DNA of 64,000 nucleotides from positions 62,001-126,000 of the forward strand of contig ML014147.1 in NCBI GenBank assembly GCA_003615045.1. The letters run 5' to 3'. Each line of letters begins with the position of its first letter. Positions within the stretch are counted from its first letter, which is position 1. The notes beneath the pieces were generated by a model. That model saw nothing but the letters and a program-made list of their open reading frames with translations, searched no databases and was not told the DNA's origin. Positions 9,301-18,664 of the stretch are shown in pieces. A program made the position numbers and the translations under genes. The stretch comes from Caulochytrium protostelioides (Eukaryota > Chytridiomycota > Caulochytriomycetes > Caulochytriales > Caulochytriaceae).

Positions 9301-10709
9301 ACGCCGTGGCTCCGCCATCGTTCCCCCAGGCGGGCTCCGATCACCCGCCAACTCTCCCGCCGCCGCGCATTGACCCCGTCCGCGCCGCTCCCGCCCTGGC
9401 TTCTGCGCCTACCCGCGGGGCCGCACGGCGATCGGCTTCGCCATCGCCCTTCGCGGCGCCACGGTCCCCGGAACCTGCCCCGTCGTCATACCCGTCCATG
9501 CTGCACGACGAGACGTCGGTAGATCCAGCGGCCATGTCGCCGCCGCCGCCGCGGTTCGGGCTCATCCATACGCCGCCGCAGTCCGCGCGTCCCGCTCATC
9601 CCGCACCGGAGACGCCTCCCTTCTTGCCGCCCACGGCGCAGACCGACCCGCCCCTCTTCCAACGCTGGCACGAGGCGGCGGACGAGCCGTCGGACGAGGC
9701 CTATGACCACGACGACGATCGCGGGCTCGCCGACGCGCGCGTGCTCGACGGACATTCCTCGGGCGACGCGCCGATCGGCTACTCGATCGACGTGCAGCAC
9801 GACGACCTGCTCTCGGCAACGCAGCTGACGCTTTCCGAGCTGCCGACGGCGTCGCGGGACCCTACCGCCGGCAGCGACGACGGCGATGGCAGGCTCGATC
9901 CGATGCGGCCGTCGCGGCCGTCGCGGGTACTGCACTCGCCCGTCCTGCCGGCCCGCGCCGCGCCGCCGCTCGCGCCGTGGACGAGCGCCGCGCCAAGGAC
10001 GCCGCCGTCGCCGTCCGCGGCCTCCGAGCGCCGACTCACCGACACGGCGCTGACCGAAGCCGAGCTGTCGGGTCCCGACGGGTTCGGTGGCGCGATGCTG
10101 CCGCCGCGCCATCACGTGGACTCCTTCTTTGGGCCGATGCCGGATGCTCATGCGGACCACGCAGGAACTCGTTCGGAAACCGCCACCCCCGCTTCGACCT
10201 ACGCCCCCTTCATCGCCGGGGCCGTGGGCGGCACCCCTCGTACGGATGCTGAGAGCGCGGCTCGTGCCCATGCTGGCCGCGGTGCCGACCGTCGCCATGA
10301 CCGGTTGGCGGACATGGCCGACTGGACGTACGGCGCGGCCGACGTGCTGCCCGTGTTTGCCGCGGACATGGACTCGACGCCCTCTGGCGCGACGTCGCCG
10401 CGCAGGAGCACGGCCCACGAGGACGACGGCCCCGCCGGCTTCTGGCGACCGGCCGCGCCGCCCGCCGAGCCTTCCCAGCGGCCCTTGGCCCCGGGCATGG
10501 CGTCGGGGTATACGCCGTTGCGACGGTCGAGCCATCACCGTGTCTCTGACCGCTTCGCGCCGCGGCCGCATGCGGCTGCCCCCCGCAGCTCCGGCGGCGT
10601 CGGCGACGGCGAGCCGTCTGGCTGGCGAGACGACCCGACGCCTAGCGAATGGCTGATTGACGGCGAAGCGTCCGACCTGCTCGATGAGAGTTTCCAATCC
10701 GTGCTCTGA
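6399..10709 (+). CDS. HAUS6: HAUS6/Dgt6-like augmin subunit with very long disordered tail
   Basis: The 1436-residue product should be the HAUS6 subunit of augmin, the complex that recruits gamma-tubulin to existing microtubules in the spindle. Residues 1-120 match the HAUS6 N-terminal (CH-like) domain. The diagnostic stretch is HWLIVQYDPSTARSLFASCWPI, then RDFRIKCVRYLEHLK, then a short helix after SYFDDARGIRFEICLLALANLVL. Helical segments (about 150-450) follow, including EHALMAVLRSLREDITCIQND. From about residue 460 the protein is a Pro/Ser/Arg/Ala-rich, almost certainly disordered tail. It carries recurring H-T/S-P motifs, for example VEHTPLGAAND and VVHTPIDDPDD. Animal HAUS6 is about 950 residues, so the tail is exceptional. 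No introns are needed. The ATG at 6399 directly precedes the domain. Confidence 0.72.
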   Translation: MTTYATVLCDTLRLVAYVPHKGDVELLAQPDLGQWSTAAKNHLLHWLIVQYDPSTARSLFASCWPIKEPSQLRDFRIKCVRYLEHLKRQELLLSDVQIRASYFDDARGIRFEICLLALANLVLMKQVEQDMPQPSRSDSMKDPQRADEIAEADLDAVTLALLRTVPDPALAAVHVQSLQYHTQLQQDQFMAHVQRRAAAERDWQATHDHILALREMVHRDASMPSSLPLSLSSPAPQAAGQFPLIRGASVDETVLRAMGIAVRSLHWWRRSALPILEHRHVLLSAAGPAPPLSRQSLFAAKALPNTAVVAFTGQLLPVLAAPGPLDLNACHDALLNVMYEVLEPPTPVLGATYGHARRGATGPPPPARVCWWAPDHLDTLTRDEHALMAVLRSLREDITCIQNDIAEHTSELAQTIQNHPSRRTGPGDDAWSTLPLPEAMVMAAQNAAYETPHRRHSAQRLSASSRASSSSPAYAASPRSRSPVQSAAVMVAAAAVPLAPFATPTAFRRSRPVPATPDAASQIAVKMRRLSPIASPNASRDDDVDATALEPDACPTRDSMEPVAPDPSPSRASRTGAAAATKAKARDRFRAEWTAPMGDDTAAAADPLGLQMGPSSEPSWQPAFEDAVGSPIALAAEPSLDHEAPPALAPLTPYGPATFAGATQQEESPALPDPPRRRHRRVEHTPLGAANDVFTVAALNPHDTSSRPRRPPSPSPWSPLSRGARGDPSRGARPLAPGAVSDAGPQDRTTLEVRDGRQPTVSAAAALDHSHAVRAAAMTTPPASKAGAAGSSRYPASATTTTPIEDEHSPFGPTQVERDARRHRLAASPPAVRTPTSRPPVPTDRDPPASTPPPPPPAPWSPRRPGQRPPPVVHTPIDDPDDLFAAARRSKPAHTPFDDATPTKLSDSPLQERRPRRLRSPTPRRAPHGGEILMSSWRAGGPASRPPPSLHEPPAYAVSRSPPSRRAHAVAPPSFPQAGSDHPPTLPPPRIDPVRAAPALASAPTRGAARRSASPSPFAAPRSPEPAPSSYPSMLHDETSVDPAAMSPPPPRFGLIHTPPQSARPAHPAPETPPFLPPTAQTDPPLFQRWHEAADEPSDEAYDHDDDRGLADARVLDGHSSGDAPIGYSIDVQHDDLLSATQLTLSELPTASRDPTAGSDDGDGRLDPMRPSRPSRVLHSPVLPARAAPPLAPWTSAAPRTPPSPSAASERRLTDTALTEAELSGPDGFGGAMLPPRHHVDSFFGPMPDAHADHAGTRSETATPASTYAPFIAGAVGGTPRTDAESAARAHAGRGADRRHDRLADMADWTYGAADVLPVFAADMDSTPSGATSPRRSTAHEDDGPAGFWRPAAPPAEPSQRPLAPGMASGYTPLRRSSHHRVSDRFAPRPHAAAPRSSGGVGDGEPSGWRDDPTPSEWLIDGEASDLLDESFQSVL

Positions 10710-12403
10710 CGGCCGTTCCCGGCCGGCGCGATGCTCGGGTCACGTGTAAACGCTAATTCGACGTCCCCACCCCCCCACGACGGAGAGTGGCATCATCACG
10801 CGTCGACGAGCATGCTACTCGAGTCTTTGTGTGCTAGGATCCACCTCTGTGGATGGGGCAGGGGTCGTCTTGGAAACCTCGGCGTTCGCCATCAGAAACC
10901 CGCGATCGAAAAATCGAAGACATGGCGCGTGTCAAGGGGGAGATGACGCGCCACGACGGGCGGGAAACTCCGCTGCCGCGGCGGCAGCGATCGGCATGAT
11001 CGGCCGAGCACGGTCGCTGCGGCGGCTTGTCACATGCCAGAGGCGCGCGTGAGTGTCGCCTGGGCTGGCCAGGATGGGTGACCTCCGAGTCGTCGCTCTC
11101 GCCGATCCCTGCCGATCGCCGACTCCGACGTCTGAAAGAGCGAACGAGCGGTCTTTGAAATCACGTTTGTGATGATCGGCCGTCCCACTTCCCGAAAAAC
11201 TTGAAAAGGGGGCGCGCGCTTAGCCGAATCGTTGGCGGGCGAAACGGACGGCCTGATGGGGCCCGATGGTGGGGCCCGCCGACGACGACGGCGGCAGCGG
11301 CGGAAGCGATCGGCGGCGAACGACGCGCCGACGACGGCGCGCGCCGGAAGGTGTTGGCATCGGTCGCCAGCGGTCGCCCGTCCGGGAAACGCCGCTCTGC
11401 GCTGATGATGACACATCATCTGGTGTTCCCTCGGTCGCGTCGGCGCACGACGTGGACGCGACGGTGACTGCGGATGCCGATGCGGCAAAACCGCTCGACA
11501 CTCGGGCGTCGCCACGAGCGTCGCCTCGCGCGACAGCTCCGCACGGCAGGATGCCGCCGACGCGGTATGCGCGAGCGCCGCCATGAGCCGTGGCACGCCG
11601 ACGGCGGATCGCAGAGCGATCCCAGCCCCGGCGTGGACCCTAGCAACGCCACGCACATCGTCGTCATGGCCGGTCACCATACGACGCGTCGTGCGTGTTG
11701 TGGCCTTGACCACCCACCCGCCCGCGCAGGCGTGTCCACATGTCGGCAACGCGCTTGCGGCGACACGGCGGACCTGCCGTCACGTCACGCCGGGTTGCAC
11801 AAGTGTATCCTGGCCCTCCGCGCTCGGCGGCGGGACCTTGCGCAGATCGGGAGCGGAGTAGGAAAGGTCGGCCGCTCACCAGCGTGTGACGCGAGACATG
11901 AGGGGCGATGCCGACAAATAGGGCAACGATCTGCAGACACGGGAGACGACCGAGCCGGGACCGGATCGGGGCCCGTCGTGCGCAACGAGGTCGACAACGA
12001 TGTCGCTATACTTACGCCGTCTGGGACGCGCATCGCCGCTTCACCTCAGAGCCTAGACGGCGAATCGGGGCGGTCGCCGGGGGGCGAGACCCCGGCGACC
12101 CCACGGCCGATGCCGATGCGTCCGCCGGAGCGTCCGCCGCGGCGTTTGCGACTGCTGATACTGATGCTGATGCCGATGCCGCTCAGGATGCCGCTCGGGA
12201 GGCCGCTCCAGACGCCGCTCCGGAGGCCGATGCCGATGCCAATGCCGATGTCGAGCCTGAGGCTGGAGCTGAGGCCGAGGCCGGTGCCGTGGCCCAGGCT
12301 GAGGCCGATCCAGGCGCTGAGACCGTACGGTCGGCACGGTCGGGCAGCACGCACGGGCGGGCAGCACGCATGCGACGGTGCTGTCGAGCGCATTCAGCCG
12401 ATG
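10710..12403. other. Intergenic region upstream of the secreted mucin-like gene
   Basis: No gene is supported. Overlapping Arg-rich open frames on all strands are shadows of high GC. A trinucleotide- and hexanucleotide-periodic patch (GATGCC/GAGGCC) runs from about 12107 to 12310. It reads as Asp-Ala/Glu-Ala repeats in one frame and Met-Pro in another, which looks like simple-sequence DNA rather than conserved coding. Confidence 0.4.
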
Positions 12404-12411
12404 TATATAAA
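12404..12411 (+). promoter_or_regulatory. TATA box (TATATAAA) of the secreted mucin-like gene
   Basis: TATATAAA lies about 250 bases before the ATG at 12660. It is followed by a CT-rich 5' UTR (about 12475-12560). Spacing and layout match the TATA-containing secreted gene at 3988. Confidence 0.6.
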
Positions 12412-12659
12412 GCACCACCGTCTCGAAATCAGCGCAACCTTCATGTCTTGATGCCAACACCCTTCGTGCTGATCGATCCACTCTCCCTCCTCTCCCTCAC
12501 ACTCTCTTCTACTTCTGCAAGCCATCTCTCTACACCTCTCTCTAGATTTTTAGACGCCATCAACTTGACGATCAATTTAGACACTTCATCCACTATCTCC
12601 GTTGTGATAACTCCATTAGAAAACTGTCTGTACAATATCCCCCCTTTCCATCAATCACC

Positions 12660-13733
12660 ATGCGTACCGCCGTCGCTGTCTTTGCCCTCGCCTCCCAGTT
12701 CCTGCTGGTGAGCGCCGACCTGGGCCAGGTCGCTTCCCAAGTGGCCCCGCGTCTGGGCCTCACCCTCCCGGACCTCGACGAAATCATTGCTGATGCCAAA
12801 CCCACCCTTGCAGCCGTAAGTGTTCTGTGATTCACCCGTCAAGCGCTCGACATGGGAAACTTGACTTCTTTTTTCTTGAAATCAACGAGTAACTGACCTG
12901 TTTTTGTCCTCTACTTTCTGGACATGGGTCGATTTCAGATGATGAACCGCCGCATCGCCAAGCGCTCTGAGGAGGAGGTCGTGACGACCCGCAACTGGGT
13001 CTTTGTGCCGCGCACGGCCGCTACGCCCAAGCCCACGGCCACGTCGACCGCCACCGAAGCCACCCCCACGACGGAGGCCACGACGACGTCGGCTACCTCG
13101 GCCTCGACCGAGACTGCCACCGAGACCGCCACCGAGACCGCCACCGAGACCGCCACCGAGACCGCGTCGACGACCACGACCACGACCACCATGGACCCCG
13201 CCGAGACGACCGCCTCCACCACCACCACCACAACCACCGCGTCGGAGGAGGCCAGCATCATCTCGATCGCGACGATCGCGCCGACCACCACGACGACCAC
13301 CGCGTCGGAGGAGGCCAGCATCATCTCGATCGCGACGATCGCGCCGACCACGACGCCGACTACCGCCGCCACAGAGACCTCGACGTCGACCTCCACGGAG
13401 ACCTCCACGGAGGCGTCGACACCGACAACCGACGCCGTCGTCTCCGCCATCGTCTCCGCCGCCCCCTCGGAGACCACGAACGGCGACGCCTCGTGGACCT
13501 TCCTGACCCGCGAGCCCGCATCGGCCTCCGCATCGGCCTCCGCATCGGCCTCCGCATCGGGCTCCTTCCTCGCCTCCGCATCGGCCATCTACGCGTCGGC
13601 CTCCGCGTCGGCAAGCGCCACCGCCGCTGCCGCCGCGCCCTCTGCCGCCTGGGACAACACCTGGGACGACATCCCCGAGCCCTCGTCGGTCGCCCCGACA
13701 GCCTGGCCCGTGGCGACCTTCGCCCTCAACTAA
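12660..13733 (+). CDS. Secreted Thr/Ser-rich mucin-like protein with Kex2-type site (two exons)
   Basis: Exon 1 is 12660-12815 (52 codons) and ends at GTAAGT. The intron is 12816-12938 (123 bases) with a TTTCAG acceptor. Exon 2 is 12939-13733. The joined protein has 316 residues. It starts with a signal peptide (MRTAVAVFALASQFLLVSA), then a short propeptide ending NRRIAKR before SEEE, a good Kex2-like dibasic cleavage site. The mature part is Thr-rich: five TETA units, a perfect-looking 21-residue duplication (starting TTASEEASIISIATIA), then Ala/Ser runs (SASASAS). A short acidic/Trp-containing end (WDNTWDDIPEPSS) closes it. No enzyme domain is visible. I infer an O-glycosylated wall or matrix protein. 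The dibasic processing site suggests regulated maturation. Confidence 0.78.
13233..13358 (+). repeat. 63-base in-frame tandem duplication in the mucin-like gene
   Basis: Two adjacent 63-base copies (13233-13295 and 13296-13358) encode 21 residues each, differing only near the end. The near-identity at DNA level points to a recent slippage or unequal-exchange event, typical of fungal wall proteins. A 12-base array (ACCGAGACCGCC type) precedes it at about 13115-13170. Confidence 0.85.
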
Positions 13734-13893
13734 GCCGTCGTGGCCCCCGACGTCCTTTCGCTTCATCACCACCATCATCTCCATACGTTTTCGTCCCTGA
13801 TTTTGCGGACACCCCTGTAGTATACATTTCTGTGTGATATAGATGTTATATAGACAACGAGCACCTTCGCGTGACTCCCAGCAGACACATCGA

Positions 13894-16800
13894 TCACGGC
13901 GTGGACGCGACGCGGATCAGCTCGGCATCCAGCTCCTCCAGGTGCTGCTGCAGGATCGCGGCTTCGTCGAACCGGCGGCGGCGGTGGGCATCCTGGGCAG
14001 CGAGCGCGAGCTGCTGTCGCTGGACGTCAAACGCCTTCAGCACGTCGTCCAGCGCCTGCTCGCGCTGGAGTTCCTGCAGCGTCACGACGCGCTGCGCGTC
14101 GGCGTCGGCGTCGCGGGCCGTCCCGAACCGCTTCTGCGGCCGAGGCATGAGCTGGAGCGTCAGCATCTGCGCATACAGCTCCGACGCGAGCGCGCGCTGC
14201 AGATTCGCATGCAACTGCTGGCGGCTCGGGTGCGGCGCCTTGAGCGCCCGCAAGGCCTTAAGCAGCCGGTCGAGCTCGGTGAACGTCGCTATCAGCCGCA
14301 TCCGCACGCGGCTCGTCGCAACGTAGAGCGGATCGGTCTCCAGGCACGGGCCGCGCTCATGCAGCATCACGAGCCTCTGATCGAACTCGGGCTTCAGCCG
14401 CGCCACATCCTCCCAGAGCCGCCGGAACTGCGCGTAGATCGGGACGCAGTCCAGCTCGGCGAGACTCTCGGACCAGTCCATGCGCCGGACGACGCCGTCG
14501 CACGCCGTGCAGAGGCGGATCGCGCCAACGACGGGCGGCGGCGGCGACGCCCCTTCCTCGCTGGCGTCGGCACGCAGCACGCGGAAGGTCGTGCAAGCCG
14601 GCCGCGCACAGACGACGCGGCCACACAGGCGGCAGTGGTGGCGGCGGTGACGCCAGTCGAACGCGCGGTGGCAGCACGCGCAGTCGCGCGCCGCGGCGTC
14701 CGGCTCCCAAGCAACGACGCTCTGCTCCAGCGGCCGGAGCACGGACGCCGGCGGCAGGGCGGCGCCTGGGGCGGGCGGCGCGGCGCGACCCGCCGCGGGC
14801 CACCGCCGCGCCGTCTGCGCCATCCAGCGCTGCATGGTCGCCGCCACGGCCACCTCGGAGGTCGACGGCGCCGCGGCGGCCGCGCCGGCGGTCGTGGCGG
14901 CCGCGATGAGCGCATCGCGCAGCCGGCCCATCCTGACATGGAGCTGGTGGGCGCGGACGGTCAGCTCGGCCGTCTGCTGCTCGCGGCGCCGGACGAACCG
15001 GACGGTGAGCCGGCGCGTCACGCCACGCGGCGGGCCGGCGTACCCGGGGCGCTGGCGGTAGCACGTGCGGCAGACGCGGGTCCACACGCCGCTGGCCGGG
15101 TCGTGGCGCCGCGGCGGCGTCGTCTCGCTGCCGCGGGCGAGGTCCGTGGCGACGCGCATCTGGTAAAAGGTATGAAACGGACATCCCCACACTTCGCAGA
15201 GACCGCATCGCACGCGGCCGAGCCGGCCGCAGTCGTCGATCGGGCAGGCGAGCCGGACGGCGGGCAGATCAGGCGGCCGCAGCGCGGCGGCGACGAGCTG
15301 CGGCGGCGGCGGCGACGACGCGGCCGCCCGAGCGCTGCCGCCGCCGTCGTCGCGGGAGGGGTTGAGCTCGAGCCGGTCGTACGGATCGTCGCGGTTGAGC
15401 GGCAGCTCGGCGAGTCGGGACACGGTCGACTCGGCCGTGCTCGACACGATCGCCCGGGTCCGTCGGATCCAGCGGACGAGCGCGTTTTCCTCATCGACGT
15501 CACCATCGGCGTCGGCGTCGGCGTCGGCGGCGTCAGCGTGGGCCACGTCGAGATGGTCGTTGAGCGCGAGGAGATCGGCGGCGGGCTGCTGGCAGATCGG
15601 GCAGACGAGGAGCGCGCTCGCGGGGCCGGCGTCGGGGGCGGGAGGGGTCGGCGGCATGGCCGGCGGCGCGGGCGATGGCGACGGCGCGGCGGGCGCCGCG
15701 GCGCGCCTAGAGGAGTCCCGCGCCCATCCGTGCGAGGAACCGACCGTCGCCGCCGGGGACGCGCCGCGGCGGCTGAGCGCCGGGTCGGCGACGGGCGGGC
15801 GCGACGGCAGCGCGGCGCGAAGGTCGGCGGGCAGGACTGAGGGCAGGAGCGAGCCGTCGGGATCGATCACCGGCGGCGCCACGAGGACGCCGGCCGCGGC
15901 CGCGGCGTCCTCGTGGCTCGGCCCCGTGGCCGGCGGTGGATCCGCCAGCAGGGCTCGAAGCGCCGGCGCCAGCGGGATCCGGCCAGCCGTCCGTGTCGGC
16001 GCGGCCGACGCCGCCGCCGCCGCGGGGGCCAACGGCGTCGGGGCCGCAGGGAAGGGCGATACAAGGGCCGGCGAGCGCGTCCCCGCGGCCGGCGCCGTCG
16101 GAGGCTGCTGCAGCGCGAGCAGAACGGCCACGGCCTGCTGCGCCACATCGACGGCCACGATGGCCTCGGCCGGCGGCGACGGCGTCCGAGGCGGCGATGG
16201 CGACGGCGACGGCGATGGCGATGGCGACCGCGTTCGGGGTGGCGCATCGGACGCCGTTCCGGGCGGCGTCGGCGATGCGACAGCCTCCATGGGCACGATG
16301 GAGGCCGGGGTGCGCGAGAAATCGTGCTGGAACGCCAGCGGCTTCGTATGCGACGCGCGGCGCGATGCCGACGGCGGCGTCGCGTCGTCTCCCTCGTCCC
16401 CGTCCTCGTCCTCGTCGCGCTGTGTCGCGCGGGGGTCGTCAGCATCCGCGTGACCCTCGCCGTCGGGAGGCGCCGCGGCCGCCGTGGTCGTCGTCGCCGC
16501 GGCTGCGGCTGCCGCCGCCGCCACCGCCGAGGGGCTCACCGGGGCGATATCGGGCAGCGTGCCCTCCACAAACGGCGTCTCGATCCGCGGCATAAAGTCA
16601 CCCGGACACGGCGATGTCTTGGTGCTCAGGGACCGATGCGACGCGTCGGACGGATCCGACGACGCCGAGGGCGGTGACCACGGAAGCGCGTTCTCGGCGC
16701 CGGTCGGCGTTTCGGACGGCGCCGCCGCCGCCGTCGCTGTCATCGGCGTCATCCGGGACGGCGCGTCCTTCTGCGGCGTTTCGGGCGCTTCCTCGGGAGG

Positions 16801-17226
16801 CGGGTCGGCGGCGGTCGTGGCCGCACCGGCGGCGCGCTCGCCGCCTGGACCCGCGTCATGGGGATGCCTCGCTGGTCGATCGTCTGCGTCAGGCGTCGCC
16901 TCCCGCGAAGACGGTGCGGCCTGGGCGGGCGCTTGTCGCCGCGTGAGCGGCAGGGCTTCGGGCTGGGGCTCCCAGACATCGGGCGACGCCAGCGGGTCCG
17001 CAGGATCGGCATCGGCATTGGCATCGGCATCCGCGGCGGCATCCGCGGCGGCATCCGCGCCAGTCGCAGTGGCGGTGGCGCTCCCGCTCCGCGCGGAAGG
17101 CCGCACATACGGCTGAAAGACCATCGAGCCCGCGGCATGATCGCCGTCGCTGCCGCTGTCGCTGCGGCGGCTCTCGTCGTCATCGTCGTCGTCAAATGGG
17201 TTCACGGGTCCCGCACGGAGGGGCAT
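13894..17226 (-). CDS. VAC1: Vac1/Pep7 (rabenosyn-5-like) endosomal FYVE protein
   Basis: This 1110-residue protein should tether endosomal vesicles by linking PI3P, Rab5-type GTPases and Vps45. It opens with an NPF motif before an Asp run (GPVNPFDDDDDD), an EH-domain ligand. A long disordered Pro/Ala-rich part follows. A C2H2 finger (CPICQQPA then LNDHLDVAH) lies near residues 535-560. A first, divergent FYVE-like zinc module (CPIDDCG to RVCRTCYRQRPGY) lies near 660-740. A second, better FYVE (CACCHRAF, WRHRRHHCRLCGRVVC, RLCTACD) lies near 845-920. The RHHCRLCG block is the PI3P-binding core. The C-terminal coiled coil (to about 1105) fits the Rabenosyn Rab-binding region. C2H2 plus two FYVE modules is the Vac1/Pep7 layout. 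The ATG at 17226 was chosen over the Arg-rich upstream frame. Confidence 0.85.
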   Translation of the reverse strand: MPLRAGPVNPFDDDDDDESRRSDSGSDGDHAAGSMVFQPYVRPSARSGSATATATGADAAADAAADADANADADPADPLASPDVWEPQPEALPLTRRQAPAQAAPSSREATPDADDRPARHPHDAGPGGERAAGAATTAADPPPEEAPETPQKDAPSRMTPMTATAAAAPSETPTGAENALPWSPPSASSDPSDASHRSLSTKTSPCPGDFMPRIETPFVEGTLPDIAPVSPSAVAAAAAAAAATTTTAAAAPPDGEGHADADDPRATQRDEDEDGDEGDDATPPSASRRASHTKPLAFQHDFSRTPASIVPMEAVASPTPPGTASDAPPRTRSPSPSPSPSPSPPRTPSPPAEAIVAVDVAQQAVAVLLALQQPPTAPAAGTRSPALVSPFPAAPTPLAPAAAAASAAPTRTAGRIPLAPALRALLADPPPATGPSHEDAAAAAGVLVAPPVIDPDGSLLPSVLPADLRAALPSRPPVADPALSRRGASPAATVGSSHGWARDSSRRAAAPAAPSPSPAPPAMPPTPPAPDAGPASALLVCPICQQPAADLLALNDHLDVAHADAADADADADGDVDEENALVRWIRRTRAIVSSTAESTVSRLAELPLNRDDPYDRLELNPSRDDGGGSARAAASSPPPPQLVAAALRPPDLPAVRLACPIDDCGRLGRVRCGLCEVWGCPFHTFYQMRVATDLARGSETTPPRRHDPASGVWTRVCRTCYRQRPGYAGPPRGVTRRLTVRFVRRREQQTAELTVRAHQLHVRMGRLRDALIAAATTAGAAAAAPSTSEVAVAATMQRWMAQTARRWPAAGRAAPPAPGAALPPASVLRPLEQSVVAWEPDAAARDCACCHRAFDWRHRRHHCRLCGRVVCARPACTTFRVLRADASEEGASPPPPVVGAIRLCTACDGVVRRMDWSESLAELDCVPIYAQFRRLWEDVARLKPEFDQRLVMLHERGPCLETDPLYVATSRVRMRLIATFTELDRLLKALRALKAPHPSRQQLHANLQRALASELYAQMLTLQLMPRPQKRFGTARDADADAQRVVTLQELQREQALDDVLKAFDVQRQQLALAAQDAHRRRRFDEAAILQQHLEELDAELIRVASTP

Positions 17227-18156
17227 CGCGGCCAGGGCAGCGGCATCCACGCGAGCGGCAGGCGAAGCGCGGGATCGCCGGTCGCGCCGTCGCCGCCGTC
17301 GCCGTCGCAGAGGGAAAGACGAACCGGATCGCGCGAGTCGAGGAACGGCCGTGCGCACGCGGCGAACGGGCAGACCTTCCAGGGGCCTTCCAGGGGCCTT
17401 CCAGGGACCCAAGGACCACGTGGCGACGTGGCCATGTCGGCGCCGACCGCCATGATCGGCAGACCTCGACCGCCATGCGGGATGCCCTCGCGCGTGGTGC
17501 GACCGACCGCTTCTTCTCGGTGCGGCGCCGCGGGGCCAACCCCCCGGCATGGCGGCATGGTGGCGCATAGCCTCCTGGGCGGCGTGCGGCTGAGGGGACC
17601 CATCCCACGCCACACGAGGACGCCGATCCCTGGATCGTGCACACCGCTCGGGAGAAATCCTCGCCCTCCGGTCCCAGGACGGCCAGGCATCAGGCCAATG
17701 CGGTGTGAGTATACCATCGTCTACGATGGATTCTCGTGAATCGATCGTAGACGATACGCGAGAACGATGCTACTTCACAACAAAAAAAAGGCACGTGCCG
17801 CGTGCGATCACCCGCGTCTCGACCTCGTCTCGACCTCGCATCTGCCCTGTCGGTTGATGCCCATGGCGGAGCCCCAACAGACGCATGAAGGAAGCACGAT
17901 CGCGTCACCTGATGCGTGCCATGGTGATCCGAATCAAACATCGACCACGCGAATGACGCGTGCCGACCGCTCGCCGAGGATCCGCCCAGGCGGTCCTTCG
18001 TCCCTGTCGTGACGCACGCGGCCCTCGAGGGCCATGAAGGCGCCGACGCGACCGCTGCTTCAGACGCCGCCGTGGCCGCCGCCGACGCGACGCCCGCCGA
18101 TCGGTCGTAAGGCGCAGCGACTGCGCCCCCTGTTCTCGACGGCGCGCCGCCCCTGC

Positions 18157-18188
<32 letters not shown>

Positions 18189-18664
18189 CCGACGCCGACG
18201 CCCGTCTCGTCGCGAGCCCGCCGCCGACGCCGCCGCCGCCGCCGGGCGCGCGCCGTCGCTTCTCACGTGGCGGCGCCCGCCGATCGGGAGGGCCGCGTCG
18301 GCGCCGCGCCTACATAGCCCGCGGCGGCGGGTCCGCGCCTCGGCGCCTCAGCGACTCCGATGCGCCGTCGTCGTGTCGCCTGCGCGTGATCAGCCTCTCC
18401 CGTGGCGGCCGCCCTCGCGGCCGCCGTCTCTCTCGGACGGCGCGCGGGCGTTCCTGAGCGACGACCCACCGATCTGGGCCCACCATACTCCGCGCCACCA
18501 ACTCCGCCCTCAGCTCGTTGCCCTTGGTTTGCCGCACCCCTCCTGCGCGGGCTCCAAGAGAAGGGTATCCCTCCATCGCGCCGACGACGGCTGGCGGCCC
18601 GGCGAAGCTCCGATCGCGAGACCGCGATCCTCACGGCGCGGCGCGGCGCATGCCGGCGGGCGCG
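17227..18664. other. Divergent intergenic region between VAC1 and the TBC gene
   Basis: About 1.4 kb separate the two start codons. It contains three tandem GGGGCCTTCCA-type 11-mers (about 17380-17405), the strong hairpin at 17716-17755, and GCC-rich trinucleotide runs at about 18150-18245. Open frames here are Arg-rich shadows. Confidence 0.5.
17716..17755. repeat. 40-base near-perfect inverted repeat (hairpin) in a divergent promoter
   Basis: Two 18-base arms flank a four-base TCGT loop. The outer 12 bases, ATCGTCTACGAT and ATCGTAGACGAT, are exact reverse complements, and so are the inner GATTC/GAATC. Only one base pair mismatches. A dyad operator or a structured RNA element are both possible. 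Confidence 0.8.

Noticed and set aside
11030-12451. Several Arg-rich ORFs on both strands
   Set aside because: No domain, overlapping frames of equal length, composition explains them.
17227-17613. N-terminal 129-residue extension of VAC1
   Set aside because: Arg-rich, contains an 11-base tandem array, and precedes a good ATG followed by the NPF motif.
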